Positions 35,956-47,067 of a stretch of 64,000 nt of DNA are shown piece by piece (position 1 is the first letter of the stretch; every line of letters starts with the position of its first letter). Below the pieces are notes generated by a model. That model had not been told where the DNA came from. It saw only the letters and a list, made by a program, of their open reading frames with translations, and did not search any database. The translations under genes and the position numbers were made by a program. The stretch spans positions 3,380,001-3,444,000 of the forward strand of contig JABWDB010000005.1 of the NCBI GenBank assembly GCA_019614645.1. Direction: 5' to 3'. The DNA is from Stratiolaelaps scimitus. Its lineage: Eukaryota > Arthropoda > Arachnida > Mesostigmata > Laelapidae.

Positions 35956-38084
35956 GTAATTCAAACGTTGGCGTAAAATGAGCCCAAATGGAACGAAGTA
36001 TTACGTGACCAATATTATCACTATGGTTTAAATAGAGTATAAAATGCAGATGACAAGGGAAAAACTGTGGATCGAAAAAAGGTGGATCGTTGTGACTCAG
36101 TGGGGTGGTTTTCGAAAGTTCATATCTGCCCATTTATAGCCGTTTATATTATAGCTATGTATCTAATTGTCGTGATTTGGTGATTCTTGCAAGACGATAA
36201 ATTTTTTTAGATCAACAGACGCACCTCGATCGGTGTCTACTTGTGCAAACCGGTGCCCACAATGACCGGATGTCCCATATTTCGCCAGAGCATTATCTTT
36301 CTCTTCCACCTGATTCTATCAGTGAGAGTAAGTCTGATATTCCTCCGTATAGCTTCGTATACATTGTCTCGTTTGATTTTTTTTGCTACGGCTATTATTA
36401 TTTCCTGAAATGGTATGTCGTTCGTATGTATTCTTAACGAACTAATGAATTTGGAATGGGAGGCTGGGCTTCTCGCCTAGTCGCATATCGATATCGAATT
36501 CAATCGGGATTGTCGGCATAATCGACAAACGCCAAAAAAAAAATGGAAAAACGGAATATTTTCGGTAGATAATTTCACCACGTTGTTCGTTCCTTGTCGC
36601 TAGTTACCTGTGCGAAGTCAGTGCGGTAAGAATGTGCGAGACATATGATACTCTAACTGGATATATATATATTTTTTTTTTTCATACGGCTTGCCTTGAA
36701 AAAACATGAAATGTTGGAATGCACACAAATACCATACTATCTGCATCATTCGTATTAAGGTAGATTGCGGACGACATGAGCCCAGTGTTATTATATTTGT
36801 ATACATATAAACACATACATTTTATAATTGAGAAAAATAAAACGTCTTGATGGAATGAAACTTTCATGGACTGACCGTCTTTAGCTAAATACACGTGCGC
36901 TCATTTCGGCTTGTTGCTGTGTGAGAGATAAACGGAGGGAGCGGTACACAAACTGAGATGTCGTTTGTGTAGCGAGAGCGTTTGGCCGTGAGGCCCGTGT
37001 ACGGTCACCGAATATGTCTGGAGCTGATCGTACATGCTAGACCAAATGGGGGATCACTGTCTACGCTAGTGGGGCTGTCAGTAAAAACACAGTAGTAGTA
37101 GTGGTAGTAGCAGGAGGCTACTGCCGCGTAGCGGCTGTATTGCACAAACTCGACCGTCTACGACGGCTTCTACTGTCACTCTGTTGTCAGAGGTCGAGTC
37201 TTCCCCGACATCACCTCCGCTAGTGGCCTTCAGCGCCACTTCAAACAATTCGGCTGGTTCAGGGTGAAGTTTCCATCACTCAATCGGGAAAGCGAAGTAC
37301 ATATTCCTTAACATCGAAATTCTGCTATCACAGTACTAGACCTCTTCTAATAATAACATAATCAATTAACATACCACAAAAATTATTACAATCGGTGCTC
37401 CTCATAATTCCTCATTAATTGACACCATTCACGTGATAATACACACACTTTACACCACTAAAATCACGTATTAATATAGTTGCGGCCTTCGAGCCACAAC
37501 ACACAATTTCCAACGGCAAATTTGCGCCCGATCAGGAGCGGCAAATGGAAGGCCGCAGGAGTAAACGAAGCCGGCACATTACCTAATTTCGAATAGGGCC
37601 CGCGAGCTCGGCGCGGTTGTCAATAGCACAACTGGTGGAGGTAAAAATATCAAAAGATTAAATATTTCTTGCCGGCTGCGGGCAAAATATATGACACTGT
37701 ATAATAGTCTTGCGCCACCGAGGGCTCAAGAGCGACGATCATTTGTGAGTATGAGAGTATTTTGATTTGGGCTATTTCATTTACGGATGACTCGAACAAA
37801 AAATCAAGCGTACCGCTCCTTTGATGTAATAGCAAACAGAGATATATCTATGGAACGATGCGGTAAGAGCGCATCTTACACAGCGGTTGACATCCTGATT
37901 GCCTGTCGGGGACTGTGAAGCTGATGCTTCATGTGGGTTGCATACGTTCTCTAGGTGATATATATATATATATATATATAATATATATGCAATCGTAGTG
38001 TAACTGAATGGCTCTATAACTCACTATTCATTTTCCCGCTGACATCGTAGCAAGTTGGAATAGAGTCAAGCGTAACTTCACCGT
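34762..38084. other. Gene-free stretch between the kinase and zinc-finger genes
   Basis: No gene is supported. It holds the long (TA)n array at 35881-35951, a second (TA)n near 37959-37988 and a GTAGTAGT-rich run near 37090. Short open frames made of repeated TyrIle codons are by-products of the (TA)n array. Confidence 0.5.
35881..35951. repeat. (TA)n microsatellite, about 71 bp
   Basis: This is an uninterrupted AT dinucleotide array, the longest in the window. Shorter ones lie near 1138, 7827, 37959, 42531, 47666, 51241, 62763 and 63418. Confidence 0.95.
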
Positions 38085-38160
38085 GACATATAAGAGAGAG
38101 CTTAAGCATTGCAAAATTGCAGCTAATTTAAGAAACCAATAAACCTTTACCTTTTACTTT
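38085..38160 (+). repeat. LINE 3'-terminal tail, copy 6 (best preserved)
   Basis: The plus strand reads GACATATAAGAGAGAGCTTA, then AGCATTGCAAAATTGCAGCT, a CCAATAAACC block and TTTACCTTTTACTTTA. This copy best shows the sense orientation: AATAAA-like motif, then a TTTACC-type tail. Confidence 0.85.
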
Positions 38161-38345
38161 ATGCTAACGACCTTATCGAACAATTACACCAATTCTCAGT
38201 CTCAGAACAATTACATTTATCTCAGTCTCTCTAATCTACAAAGAACGACACATAAATCGAGCTTGAATATATATAGCTACCTAACAACTCTCTTGAAAAG
38301 GTTTATCGACCAAGAGATCTATCTCGGCTTATCAAAGACCTGCAT

Positions 38346-38395
38346 CTCTACGAGAACTTAAACGATGTAACAGTTGCAGTTCTTTTAATAAAATG
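38346..38395 (+). repeat. LINE 3'-terminal tail, copy 7
   Basis: It reads CGAGAACTTAAACGATGTAA, then CAGTTGCAGTTCTTTTAATA and AAATGACAC, a diverged copy about 185 bp after copy 6 and in the same orientation. Confidence 0.65.
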
Positions 38396-38596
38396 ACACT
38401 TTGTCTTGCATTGTGTAATTGACGAATGACAGCCAGCTGACTGTCAGAGATGAATACCGTTGTGTCTATTCAGGCTTCCTCTATTTTATTACTTTACAAG
38501 GACAAATCAGTGCGTTTGCTTATTTGATTTCCACACATGCTGCGTTAACTGCCAATTCGTTCCTTGGCAGCCAACAAGACATCTTGAGTTCCCATA

Positions 38597-38602
38597 TTTA
38601 TT
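38597..38602 (-). terminator. Candidate poly(A) signal of the zinc-finger gene
   Basis: TTTATT on the plus strand gives AATAAA on the minus strand about 190 nt past the stop codon. Confidence 0.4.
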
Positions 38603-38788
38603 CCAACAGTAGAAGGCGGGCGATAGCAATATGAATTTGCAATCTTCGTTGAAGATTATGACACCTGTCGTAGTTTGGCCGGTTTAAAAGCAAACCATCT
38701 GTGTGCTTTACGTTGTAACTGGAACAGTTTTCATATACAGTTTTGTACAAAGTCGAAACATTGACTGCGCATTGCTCTTGTGAAGCTT

Positions 38789-39922
38789 TCATTTGAGATT
38801 CTTCGGCAGCAACGTGTTTTCTTGATTGTCATCCGAGGACGTGCATGCGTCAAGGTGTTTCTTGAAGTTCACTTGCAGTCTGAACCACTGCGAGCAGTTG
38901 GGGCAGTTATGCCCACCTTCGTGGAACATACTCATATGACGGCGCAGATGCTTCTCCTGGAAATATTTCTCGCCGCAGATATAGCATTTATGCCTTTTCT
39001 CACAGCTGGCAAATACCTTGAAGGCGGGTTGGCCATTGCTGAGATTACTGTAGGCATGCTTCAGTTCTTTGCGATTTTCTGAGGGGTCCACGTCACTGCG
39101 CCTCTCTGGATCTTCGTCCATTGGTGAAACCCTCGTCGTCGTCGTCGGCAACCGCGACGACTTTCGGTGAAATTTCCTCACGTGACGCATCATGTAAGAT
39201 CTCTGTTTAAAGGTCGCGTTGCAGAAACGGCACACAGCGTTCATGGGATCCACAGGTAATTTTTTCCGTTTTTGGGTACTGCCCATGTTGTCATTGACCA
39301 AGTTGGCGTCTACTGACGGCACCTGCGTCGACACGAACGAGGTTGATTTCAGGTGAAATTTTTCGACATGCCGAGCCAAGTAAACTCTCGTCTTAAATGT
39401 ATTTTTGCAAAAACGGCACGTAGTGTCGTCGACGGTACCTTGAGTTGTTCCTCGATTCTCCTTACTGTCCATGATCTCATTCTTGGAGTCTGCATCTAGC
39501 GTTGGCGAAACTTTATTTGTCGGTAGCGAGGATGGGTTTCGGTGAAAGCTCCTGATGTGGCGCAGCATGGAACGTCTCGCCTTAAATGTCGCCTTGCAAA
39601 AACGGCACACAGTGTCCATAGGATCCGCAGGTCGTGGTTTCCGACCTTTCTTCGGATCAGCAGTTTCTAAAACCTTCGGGATGGCCTGTGAAGCTGGTGA
39701 CTGCTTACGTCCAGAGCACTTTAAGACATGCCGCTGCAGGTACTTTGGTTTCTTGAGAATCGTAGGACATGTGAGACACAGATAGCGTCTATGTACGCTT
39801 TCGATATGCTGAGCAAGTTCGTCAACAGAAGAGCCCTTGCATGGGCATAAAAAGCAGGACAGATGCTGATCCACTGATGGCTCGGATGCCATTCCTATGG
39901 CCTGGGACGTCTTCGTAGGCAT
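38789..39922 (-). CDS. C2H2 zinc-finger protein with triplicated finger module
   Basis: A single-exon ORF of 377 aa; a TAA codon sits in frame immediately before the ATG, so the start is fixed unless Met11 is used. It has seven Cys-rich fingers: residues 23-44 (C2H2), 49-69 (C2HC), 106-127, 169-190 and 231-252 (all CRFC-x-x-TFK-x12-H-x4-FH), 313-334 (CYICGEKYF...HMSMFH) and 340-360 (C2HC). Fingers 3-5 are spaced 62-63 residues apart and share flanking sequence (VDPMNAVCRFC, then KVSP..D), which points to internal triplication. The linkers are long and polar, not the TGEKP type, so the fingers probably do not act as one continuous DNA-reading array. A nuclear DNA- or RNA-binding role is likely, but the target is unknown. 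I do not recognise a named orthologue. Confidence 0.9.
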   Translation of the reverse strand: MPTKTSQAIGMASEPSVDQHLSCFLCPCKGSSVDELAQHIESVHRRYLCLTCPTILKKPKYLQRHVLKCSGRKQSPASQAIPKVLETADPKKGRKPRPADPMDTVCRFCKATFKARRSMLRHIRSFHRNPSSLPTNKVSPTLDADSKNEIMDSKENRGTTQGTVDDTTCRFCKNTFKTRVYLARHVEKFHLKSTSFVSTQVPSVDANLVNDNMGSTQKRKKLPVDPMNAVCRFCNATFKQRSYMMRHVRKFHRKSSRLPTTTTRVSPMDEDPERRSDVDPSENRKELKHAYSNLSNGQPAFKVFASCEKRHKCYICGEKYFQEKHLRRHMSMFHEGGHNCPNCSQWFRLQVNFKKHLDACTSSDDNQENTLLPKNLK

Positions 39923-40770
39923 TTAGCAGATTTGAAAATGGTAGCACGGCCCACTGCAGATACAATAACAAGCGTCACAACAACGACAGTATCAGTGCCA
40001 CCGAGAAACGATTCTGTTTGGCAGATCTCCTTGAAACAAACTTGACAGGAATCCATACACTCACACAGAGTCTAGAGCATCGGGAGGACACATCCCTCAA
40101 TCAGGTTAGAGATGATGCTAGATATCAACAACTAGTCACAAAATGCCTTAGGCGGACAGAGGGGTTCGGTTGCGACTTTTGTACTCATGTTTGGAGCCGG
40201 CGTTTTGGTTGCTTGGAGCGCACCAGTTCGCCTGTTCATTCTGTGATGGGGAGAGGGCAATCGGCCAGTGCTGCACACAACATCGTGCGAGGGCAGACAG
40301 AGGCAGACAGCTGACTCGTTCAGTCTGTGTTTTTTCGAGGGGGCTGTATCGGGAACGCGTAATGTACATGCGTGACCGAACGCTAAAAGAGGGTGGAGAG
40401 AGGAGAACAGCTCGAGAATCGTATGTGATAATCTGCTCGGTTTGGCAAAGTTCTTGACGGTGCCCACTCACTCTTATTGTGTATCTGATGTATACGGAGT
40501 GTGGGGAGCATCACTTCTCTCTTCGCCGCGAAGAGCGTTCTCATTCAACGTGCGTGCCAACCGCGTAGCGCAGCACGCGGCTAATTTGTATGAACAATAA
40601 TAATATTGGCAAGACTAGGAACTACTCTTAGCAGTTATTGATAGTATAAGATGGGTTCCGCTACCGACTGAAGTTACAGCAATTTTATTTCGTGCTCGTC
40701 TCGTCGCCCCTCGTAAAAACGACAGTTCCCAGGGTGGCATGGAAGCTCCAACCCGAGGCACCCGTCCATT
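39923..40770. other. Region upstream of the zinc-finger gene
   Basis: No gene recognised. It should contain the zinc-finger promoter near 39930-40050. Overlapping open frames at 40132-40471 on both strands have no recognisable domain. Confidence 0.4.
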
Positions 40771-40779
40771 CATCCTTTA

Positions 40780-41960
40780 TAGTTCACTCCTTTGTAGCTT
40801 AGTTAAGCTGGACTTTCACAGCGCTTTCAATACCTTATGTCGCGACTTAATTCTGAAAGCGATAAGAGATTATGTATCTGAAAATGTTCATCTATCTAAC
40901 TGAGCGTATCATGAACCATCTCTGCTATTTCACAATGAGAACAACGTTACCGTCAGCACTGGTATTCAATAAGGTGATCCGCGTGGCCCCGCCTTATTCT
41001 GCCTAGCTGATTGATGGAGAACGTTCATTCTTGATCATCTCCTTCACAGCTTGACGACTGCATCTTAGGTTGAGACATTGCGACGGTTTCGCTGTGTGAA
41101 AAAACTTTGGGTTATGCTGGAAAGGTTGCCCTTATCAGGAGTACACAGAGGGCTGTTTAATGAGCACTTCATTGTCTGTTGGAAGAATTATCAACTTGAT
41201 CAGAGGTTGTAATATGTAAGATGAACGATATGTTCAATGCTATATAACAATATGTCCAATGATCAAGTTGTGGATTCTTTGTCTTCTTTGTTAAACATTC
41301 AACTTTGTCCGATAGCGCAAAAATAAGCATACCTTCCTATTGGGATGGGTGGAGTTGGTTTGTCAGTTGCAGTTTCTTAGCTGGCCCAGTGTCATCGCGT
41401 CAGTGTATTCGATTTCTGATCTGGTCAAGAAGATGGTAACTGAAGATACTTAGAAGTACTTGGTATCAACTTAATGCTAAACTTAACCCATTTAACAATA
41501 TACCCTTAGAAGATCTGAGGATTCAACACAAACTGACGCAGCTTTTTCATGAACCGGTCCAACAGCCTCTCTTTGATCAAGCTGCGAGCGATATGGAACG
41601 AACCAGGTTGAAGGCCCTTAGTAGGCTTTGGGCGAGAGCATGGCTCAATGATGTTCCCTGTTCTCCTATATGAGAACTTTATTTGATGATCAATGATCAA
41701 GTAGGGTCACTTGCAGTAGGTTTACGCTTGCGAAGTGACCTAGTTTCTCCACAGTTTTGTTCCTGTGGAGGACCGGCTGATTCTCTTGGTCGTCATGGGC
41801 CCTCTTGTATAAAAAGTGCGGGTCGTGGCCCGAGACACCCTCTATTAAACTCTATTAAACGAGACTTTGGCCAGAACTCTTTGATCTACATCTATGTTTC
41901 TTGCATTCATGAAGCTGCGCTGTTAGTCCACTTTTCCAGTGGTCAAATTCTGATTTTGGA
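40780..41960 (+). mobile_element. Decayed non-LTR-type retroelement pol (third family)
   Basis: Broken plus-strand frames read, in order, KLDFHSAFNTLCRDLILKAI (RT motif A region, about 40805), a GIQ-stop-GDPRGPALFCLA block (about 40965, the (G)xQGDPLGPLLF motif with an internal stop), KALSRLWARAWLNDVPCSP (about 41610) and VGLRLRSDLVSPQFCSCGG then DSLGRHGPSCIKSAGRGPRH (about 41715-41850). The last is a Cys/His block found at the C-terminus of a widespread invertebrate RT family. Many stops and shifts make it inactive. I do not assign a clade. Confidence 0.75.
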
Positions 41961-43030
41961 ATGAATGAAAATCTGCCGCGGTAAAAATGATGAAAAATAG
42001 CTATTCGGGATTGCTGGGTTGCACTGCGCTGCGCCATTTCGATTGGATGCACAATTTCCATATTACACAGACAAGAAGGAGAATTAAATTAGGATTTAAA
42101 AGCAACAGCTTCGCCTAAATTACGACGGTGAGGATAAGGGACTGAGCACCCAAAGTGCACATGGCTATTTTTGTGGTTAAAACGATGGCCTCTGGGCCTG
42201 TTGTAGTGTTCCTCTAGTGAAGCCCTATGCATGACATTGACAAAAAAAATGAACTAACAAGTCACGTGTGTGCCCGAGAACATCTATACATATTTAGTCT
42301 TGTTTTTATATTGAAAACATAGGGATATAACGGGAAAAGTCAAGTGTTCCAACTAGTGTAGACAGCTCTGTGGCGTTTTCTACAAACACCATTAAATTGA
42401 AGTCTTAGTACAATCCTAATTTGAAGGCAGGTGGGCGGCACGGCTTGCTGTACATATGAAGAATCTATTTCACGTCGACTAACATATCCGACGGTTGCTG
42501 AAACCAAACATGAGTTCTCTGTCATCTGGAATATATATATATATATATATTATATACTGGCAGAGAATAACTATCATTGTAAATTAGATACATGAGATCC
42601 AGTGTCATCAAATGTTGGCATAAATCCAAGTTGCACGTGTTTACGATACTTACCTCCGATTCAGTTGTTTGTCCGCTTTGCCGATCTCCGTTGTCTCCTT
42701 CGACAATAACTTATTATTATAAGGCGATCTTATTTTGTTGAATGCGAATTAATCACCAACGATCAGTCTTCAACAGCACCTCTTTGCAAGGAATAGCAAT
42801 GTCTCAAGGACGCATATATAATAGAACTCTTGGGATCGGTCCCCGACATCTTCGCGCTCGGCTCTACGTGCCTCCTGTACATTTGCACCTCCTCATGCTT
42901 ATATTATTTGATATGCTTAACGTAGAACATGACATAGAATGTAAAGGCCAGACCATGTCATAACTAAACGAGGCTCGTCACTGTGCAGGGACTACGTACA
43001 AGTGTATATGTTCGCCGCAAGTATTGACGC
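41961..43030. other. Gene-free stretch
   Basis: No gene is seen. A (TA)n tract lies at about 42531-42555. Confidence 0.45.
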
Positions 43031-43049
43031 AAGAGATCCACTAAGCCTA

Positions 43050-44330
43050 CAACCACCTGCTGGACAATGAGTCCATCTGACCGTCGGCTTCATACCGGCG
43101 GTGTTCGCTCTGTTCGTCTCGCCCGGAAGTGATAATGACGTTATTTGGTGTGGTCGTAGTAGGCGGCGGCCGGCTGCTATCGGTCGCTGCCTCCAGCACC
43201 CTAGTGCCGTTGCTGACAGAACCTCGGAGGTGTGGGACAATCGCCGAGAGCCGTGCTGGGACGTATCTGGACGTCTTGAGAGGACCGAGGTTGGAAAAGG
43301 CCTACGAAGACGCCTGGGCAAGGGGTCTCGAGTTGGGGGAAGTATAATGCTAGCTTGTCTGAGTGCTGGCGGTCGGATTCAACTGCTCGCTCGGGTTGTA
43401 GGTTAGGCAGAGCTTTCGTTCTGTGAAAGGATGTCCCTTACCGTTTTGTGTTCCCTGTCCTGGTCGTCCCGCGCCACGTTCAACCCCGATGTGGGTGGAC
43501 ACCGCCGCAATAGCAGTAGCGGCGAGGGACGAAGCAGCACCAACTACGAGGGCAACTGCGCTCGTTTGTGCAAAGCAAAGTTCATCTTCGGGACTTGATA
43601 CGTTCTACTCTTCGTGCGTTAGGCCATCGGTTACGTTCGACCAACACATCCGTTTCTGGATGACCCTGCAAAGGTATTAACACCGATGTGATCAGGAGGA
43701 GGACTTGCAATCTTGTACAGGAGAAGCAATAGGAACGTTGTAGGGTTTGCAGGGCGCGCACAAATGAAACGAAATTCGAGAATAGCAAAGTGTCTACGGT
43801 TACATTTGAGTATGATGTGAGGAGTGAGCCAGCACTTACAGAACACTCGGGGATAACCTAGCGATCACCATTTAGCGGGCAGGAAGTTACTAAGCACAGC
43901 GAGGGCAAACGAGAGGGTAAACACACTACAGATGGGCCAGGCCGCAGCCAAGCGGGAATTGTGCACGGCCGAAAAGCACATGGGACGCATCGATGCGCCG
44001 CTGTCTTGGGAGTCGGCTAGAGGGCTCGTGCGGTAGATTACAGCGTGATGCAGCTTCTGCTGTTGCCGGGTCACTTGTTGACATCTACTGGGTCCTGAGT
44101 GGGCAAGAAGCATGCTATGTCGAGGCCTGGAGGGGAACATCATACCCGGCTGAGTACCCGAGACCACCAACGCGGGTAAACGAGGTGTCAGTGTGAGGTG
44201 TCCACGGGAAGAAGTGTGTGTGTTGTGTTCGCGTATGGACAAGCGAGTGCACCGTGGCCTTATTTCTGCCCGGGGCAAATGAGATGAGCCGGCCGAGAAT
44301 GTGCAACCTATGAACGAGCGCACAGTGGCC
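43050..44330. other. GC-rich island without a recognised gene
   Basis: Composition is clearly richer in G and C than the flanks, and open frames of 70-150 codons overlap on both strands. None shows a known motif or obvious splice pattern. This could be a CpG-type promoter with untranslated exon of a long-intron gene. Confidence 0.35.
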
Positions 44331-44848
44331 TCTTTTGGATGGTGAAGACCGACTTTCAGCGCTAAGATACATGAGGGTAGCCTGGCAACATAATTTGGTT
44401 TTTATATCCCCCAGAAGTGGAGTGCGCGAGTAGTATATCCACTAATCGTAGAAAACGTACAAGCCGAGTGCAAATATTTGTTAATGAAAATAAGCTACAT
44501 AAATGGTACACATTCAGGCGGTTTTATGAGAGCATTGGTTAATTCGCTAAATGAAATTTAAACAATCAAGAAGACACCGTTGACTAACACACAGGCCTCG
44601 ATGGTTTTGGTCGCGACTTGTTAAACTTCCTTCAAGGTCATTTTAGGTGTACCAGATAGAAGGATTTTAGTTTTTTGAGCTGACCCTCAGCTGTTCCTCT
44701 ATGTGACAGGCCTTAGCACTTAATCTTTAGGAATTACTATGAGGACCTGTCGGGGCCACCTTTGCTTATTTTCTCCACCTTACTCGTACCTGGCAAGAAG
44801 CCTCAAATAAAGAAAGATGTTAATGAACTCCAACAATTCTCGGCTTCT

Positions 44849-45377
44849 GTTTCCGTCAAAATCTGCACGATTGAGCAAGACAGGTTAATTTCAGAGAACT
44901 TTGTTAATACAATAGATGAGGTGGCGAATAAAATGGAGAGGCTAATATATATTATGTGTATTACATATGCATCCGATTCATCAATGCAACAAATTCGAAT
45001 TTGGCTCCGTTTGCTTGTGATCGACGAACAGAGTTCGGTGCTGTATTGTATATAATATATAATTTCACCTAGAGCTTAAGAACGTATTGTCAAAGTCATT
45101 CTTAGATCTGGTAGGATTTGAACTGACGTGTGGGTTGAGTTGTAGTTCAAGCTGTAGTTTAAATTTTACAGCACCGACATCTGTTCCGACCTTTGTTCGT
45201 CGATCACGCGCGAGTGGAGCCAAATTCGAATTTTTTGCATTTAGAAATCCGATGCATATGTAATACATATCAGATATACTAACCTCTCCATTTTGTTTAC
45301 CACCTCAGCTATTGTATTAAAATAGAGTTCTCTGAAACTAATCGGTCTTGCTTCGTCGTGCAGATTTTGACGGAAAC
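44849..45377. repeat. Long inverted repeat (foldback), arms about 200 bp, loop about 123 bp
   Basis: The left arm 44849-45044 and right arm 45168-45377 are reverse complements over nearly their whole length, with scattered mismatches and small indels. Both ends carry GTTTCCGTCAAAATCTGCAC (inverted on the right). The middle of each arm shares CAATAG-TGAGGTGG and ATTACATATGCATC, and the inner ends share CGGTGCTGT. The loop has a tRNA B-box-like string in reverse (about 45109-45125). It could be a foldback or MITE-type element, or two inverted copies of one repeat. No terminal TSD was identified. Confidence 0.85.
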
Positions 45378-45722
45378 ATTAAATGGGCAGAGCAGTATGC
45401 AATAACGAGTGTAGTATATTCATTTGTGACAAAGCATTGTATATATACTTAAGCTTAAGGGCCTTGCCATTCGATTGCCTTGGGGGTGGCCCCATAAGCT
45501 AATTTATCGAACCTCGAGACTTGAACGGCGCGAGTTCAGTTATCACCATAACCATCATAATAGAAAACGGCTCTGCCAATATCTTCGTCTTGAACCTATA
45601 TTTCAATATCGGCATTATAATTTTTTTGTACAATTTAATTGTTTAAATTTTTTTTTATTTTTTTTAAAAAAATTTTATAATTTATTTATAACTTTTTTCA
45701 TTTCCGTCCAGCACAGTCAAAG

Positions 45723-45824
45723 ATGAAAGCGTTTGGAAAGCTTCCCGTCGACTGGTTCCAGCCAACGGAGCAACCAACCGCCTCCGCCGATACCGCGGTT
45801 CACGTCGTGCAATTCTTGGGAAAG
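45723..45824 (+). CDS. Candidate coding exon, possible start of a PTB/PID domain protein
   Basis: A 34-codon stretch starts at an ATG just after a pyrimidine-rich acceptor (tttccgtccag) and ends at AAAG before GTGAGC, a good donor, in phase 0. It reads MKAFGKLPVDWFQPTEQ and then ADTAVHVVQFLGK. The pattern W-x2-P-x-E...(V/Y)xVxFLG resembles the opening of PTB domains in GULP/CED-6 or LDLRAP1 adaptors. No following exon with the rest of the domain was found in the window, so the gene, if real, has a long intron or the match is chance. Confidence 0.35.
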
Positions 45825-46227
45825 GTGAGCGTTACATGTCTCCGATGTCACTGAGTCGCTGTTGGTCGCCCGAAGCAGAAGCGGTTCTCGGCAAACTTTT
45901 ATTTTCTTGAGTTCTGACCCTGCTCAGATCTATTCAGAGAATGAAAAACAGTTGCTGCCTCTGTACTTCTCAAGGGATGAGCTGAAAGGGAGAGAGGGAG
46001 AGCTAAAAAAAGATTCACAATTTCACCCGCTCGGCGTGCATCGGCGTGGCGCAATAACAATGCTTACAATTTCTCTTGCAGAAACATACTACCTCATGCT
46101 TAGGTTGCCAGGACTTGTGGTCACATTAAGCGTGAATATGAAATGATCATGTAGGACCGGTATTACATTACTGCTGTTTTCCCTTGTTGGTGGGTTTGAT
46201 CAGCGGGAACCCTTCAATGGTTGCAGG

Positions 46228-46320
46228 TTCGCCTTATGAATCGGTAATACCGAAAGCAGTTGTACATTGTGGATATTGTTAATTGCCTAAGGCTGTGAGT
46301 CAGCCCGGAATATGTACCGC
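46228..46320 (+). mobile_element. Truncated, diverged SINE copy
   Basis: It carries CCGAAAGCAGTTGTACATTG and GTGAGTCAGCCCGGAATATG in the same order and spacing as the SINE body elsewhere. Confidence 0.6.
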
Positions 46321-46507
46321 TTCTAGGTCGTTTTTCTTCACCACAATGATGAATAATGTTGAAGTTCATCACTACGGTTACGTGAGGACTTCGCCTGATG
46401 GTAATGTACTATTCCATTAAATTTCGAATTGGGTTGGCACAGAGAAGTATTCTTCACTTGATCGATCATACCCTCATCCGAATCACGAACGGACGGTGAG
46501 TGTTTGC

Positions 46508-46646
46508 CTGCTGTAAATCTATGAAAGATTGGTTCATTGGTTTATTTGGAACTGTAAATCTATGAAATCTGCTGTAAATCTATGAAAGATTGGTTCATTG
46601 GTTTATTTGGAGCTGTAGTTTTTCACAAATGCTTAAGTTCTCATTG
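46508..46646 (-). repeat. LINE 3'-terminal tail, copy 8, with a 61-bp tandem duplication
   Basis: On the plus strand TTGGTTCATTGGTTTATTTG occurs twice, 61 bp apart (unit 1 46508-46568, unit 2 from 46569), followed by GAGCTGTAGTTTTTCACAAA and TGCTTAAGTTCTC. The second unit continues into the recurrent LINE tail read on the minus strand, so part of the tail has duplicated in place. Confidence 0.75.
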
Positions 46647-46649
46647 TAA

Positions 46650-47067
46650 ATAAAAAGTAATGAAAAAGGAGTATAAGATAGCGATGTTTAGTATGTATCA
46701 GCTGTGTATCTCCAAGTTCAGTGTCGTATGTGCCTTACGTATTTCAGCCTTGAATACCATTGACCAATTAGAAGGAACTTAGTTACATTCTTGAAATTGA
46801 AAGGATTCTCATTTTCTGCTTTTGAATTAAATCCTTTGTGTTTAGGATTCAGTTTAGGTGTCTATTTTAGCTAGACGTGGTATGAGCCGTTATTATGAGC
46901 CTATTGCTGCTGCTGGTATAGACTATCGTTCAATGGTGACCCCTATTATATATGTTGTTATTAATGTATTATTAATATTGTTAATTTGAGATTATTTTGT
47001 AATCAACGACGCCTCTCTTCCGAGCAGGTGCCCAAAACTTAAGCGCCCCGAAGGATCAGACAACAGC
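46650..47067. other. Gene-free AT-rich spacer
   Basis: Nothing recognisable. Confidence 0.4.

Noticed and set aside
43865..44323. 152-codon minus-strand frame
   Set aside because: GC-rich island, no motif, overlapping frames on both strands.
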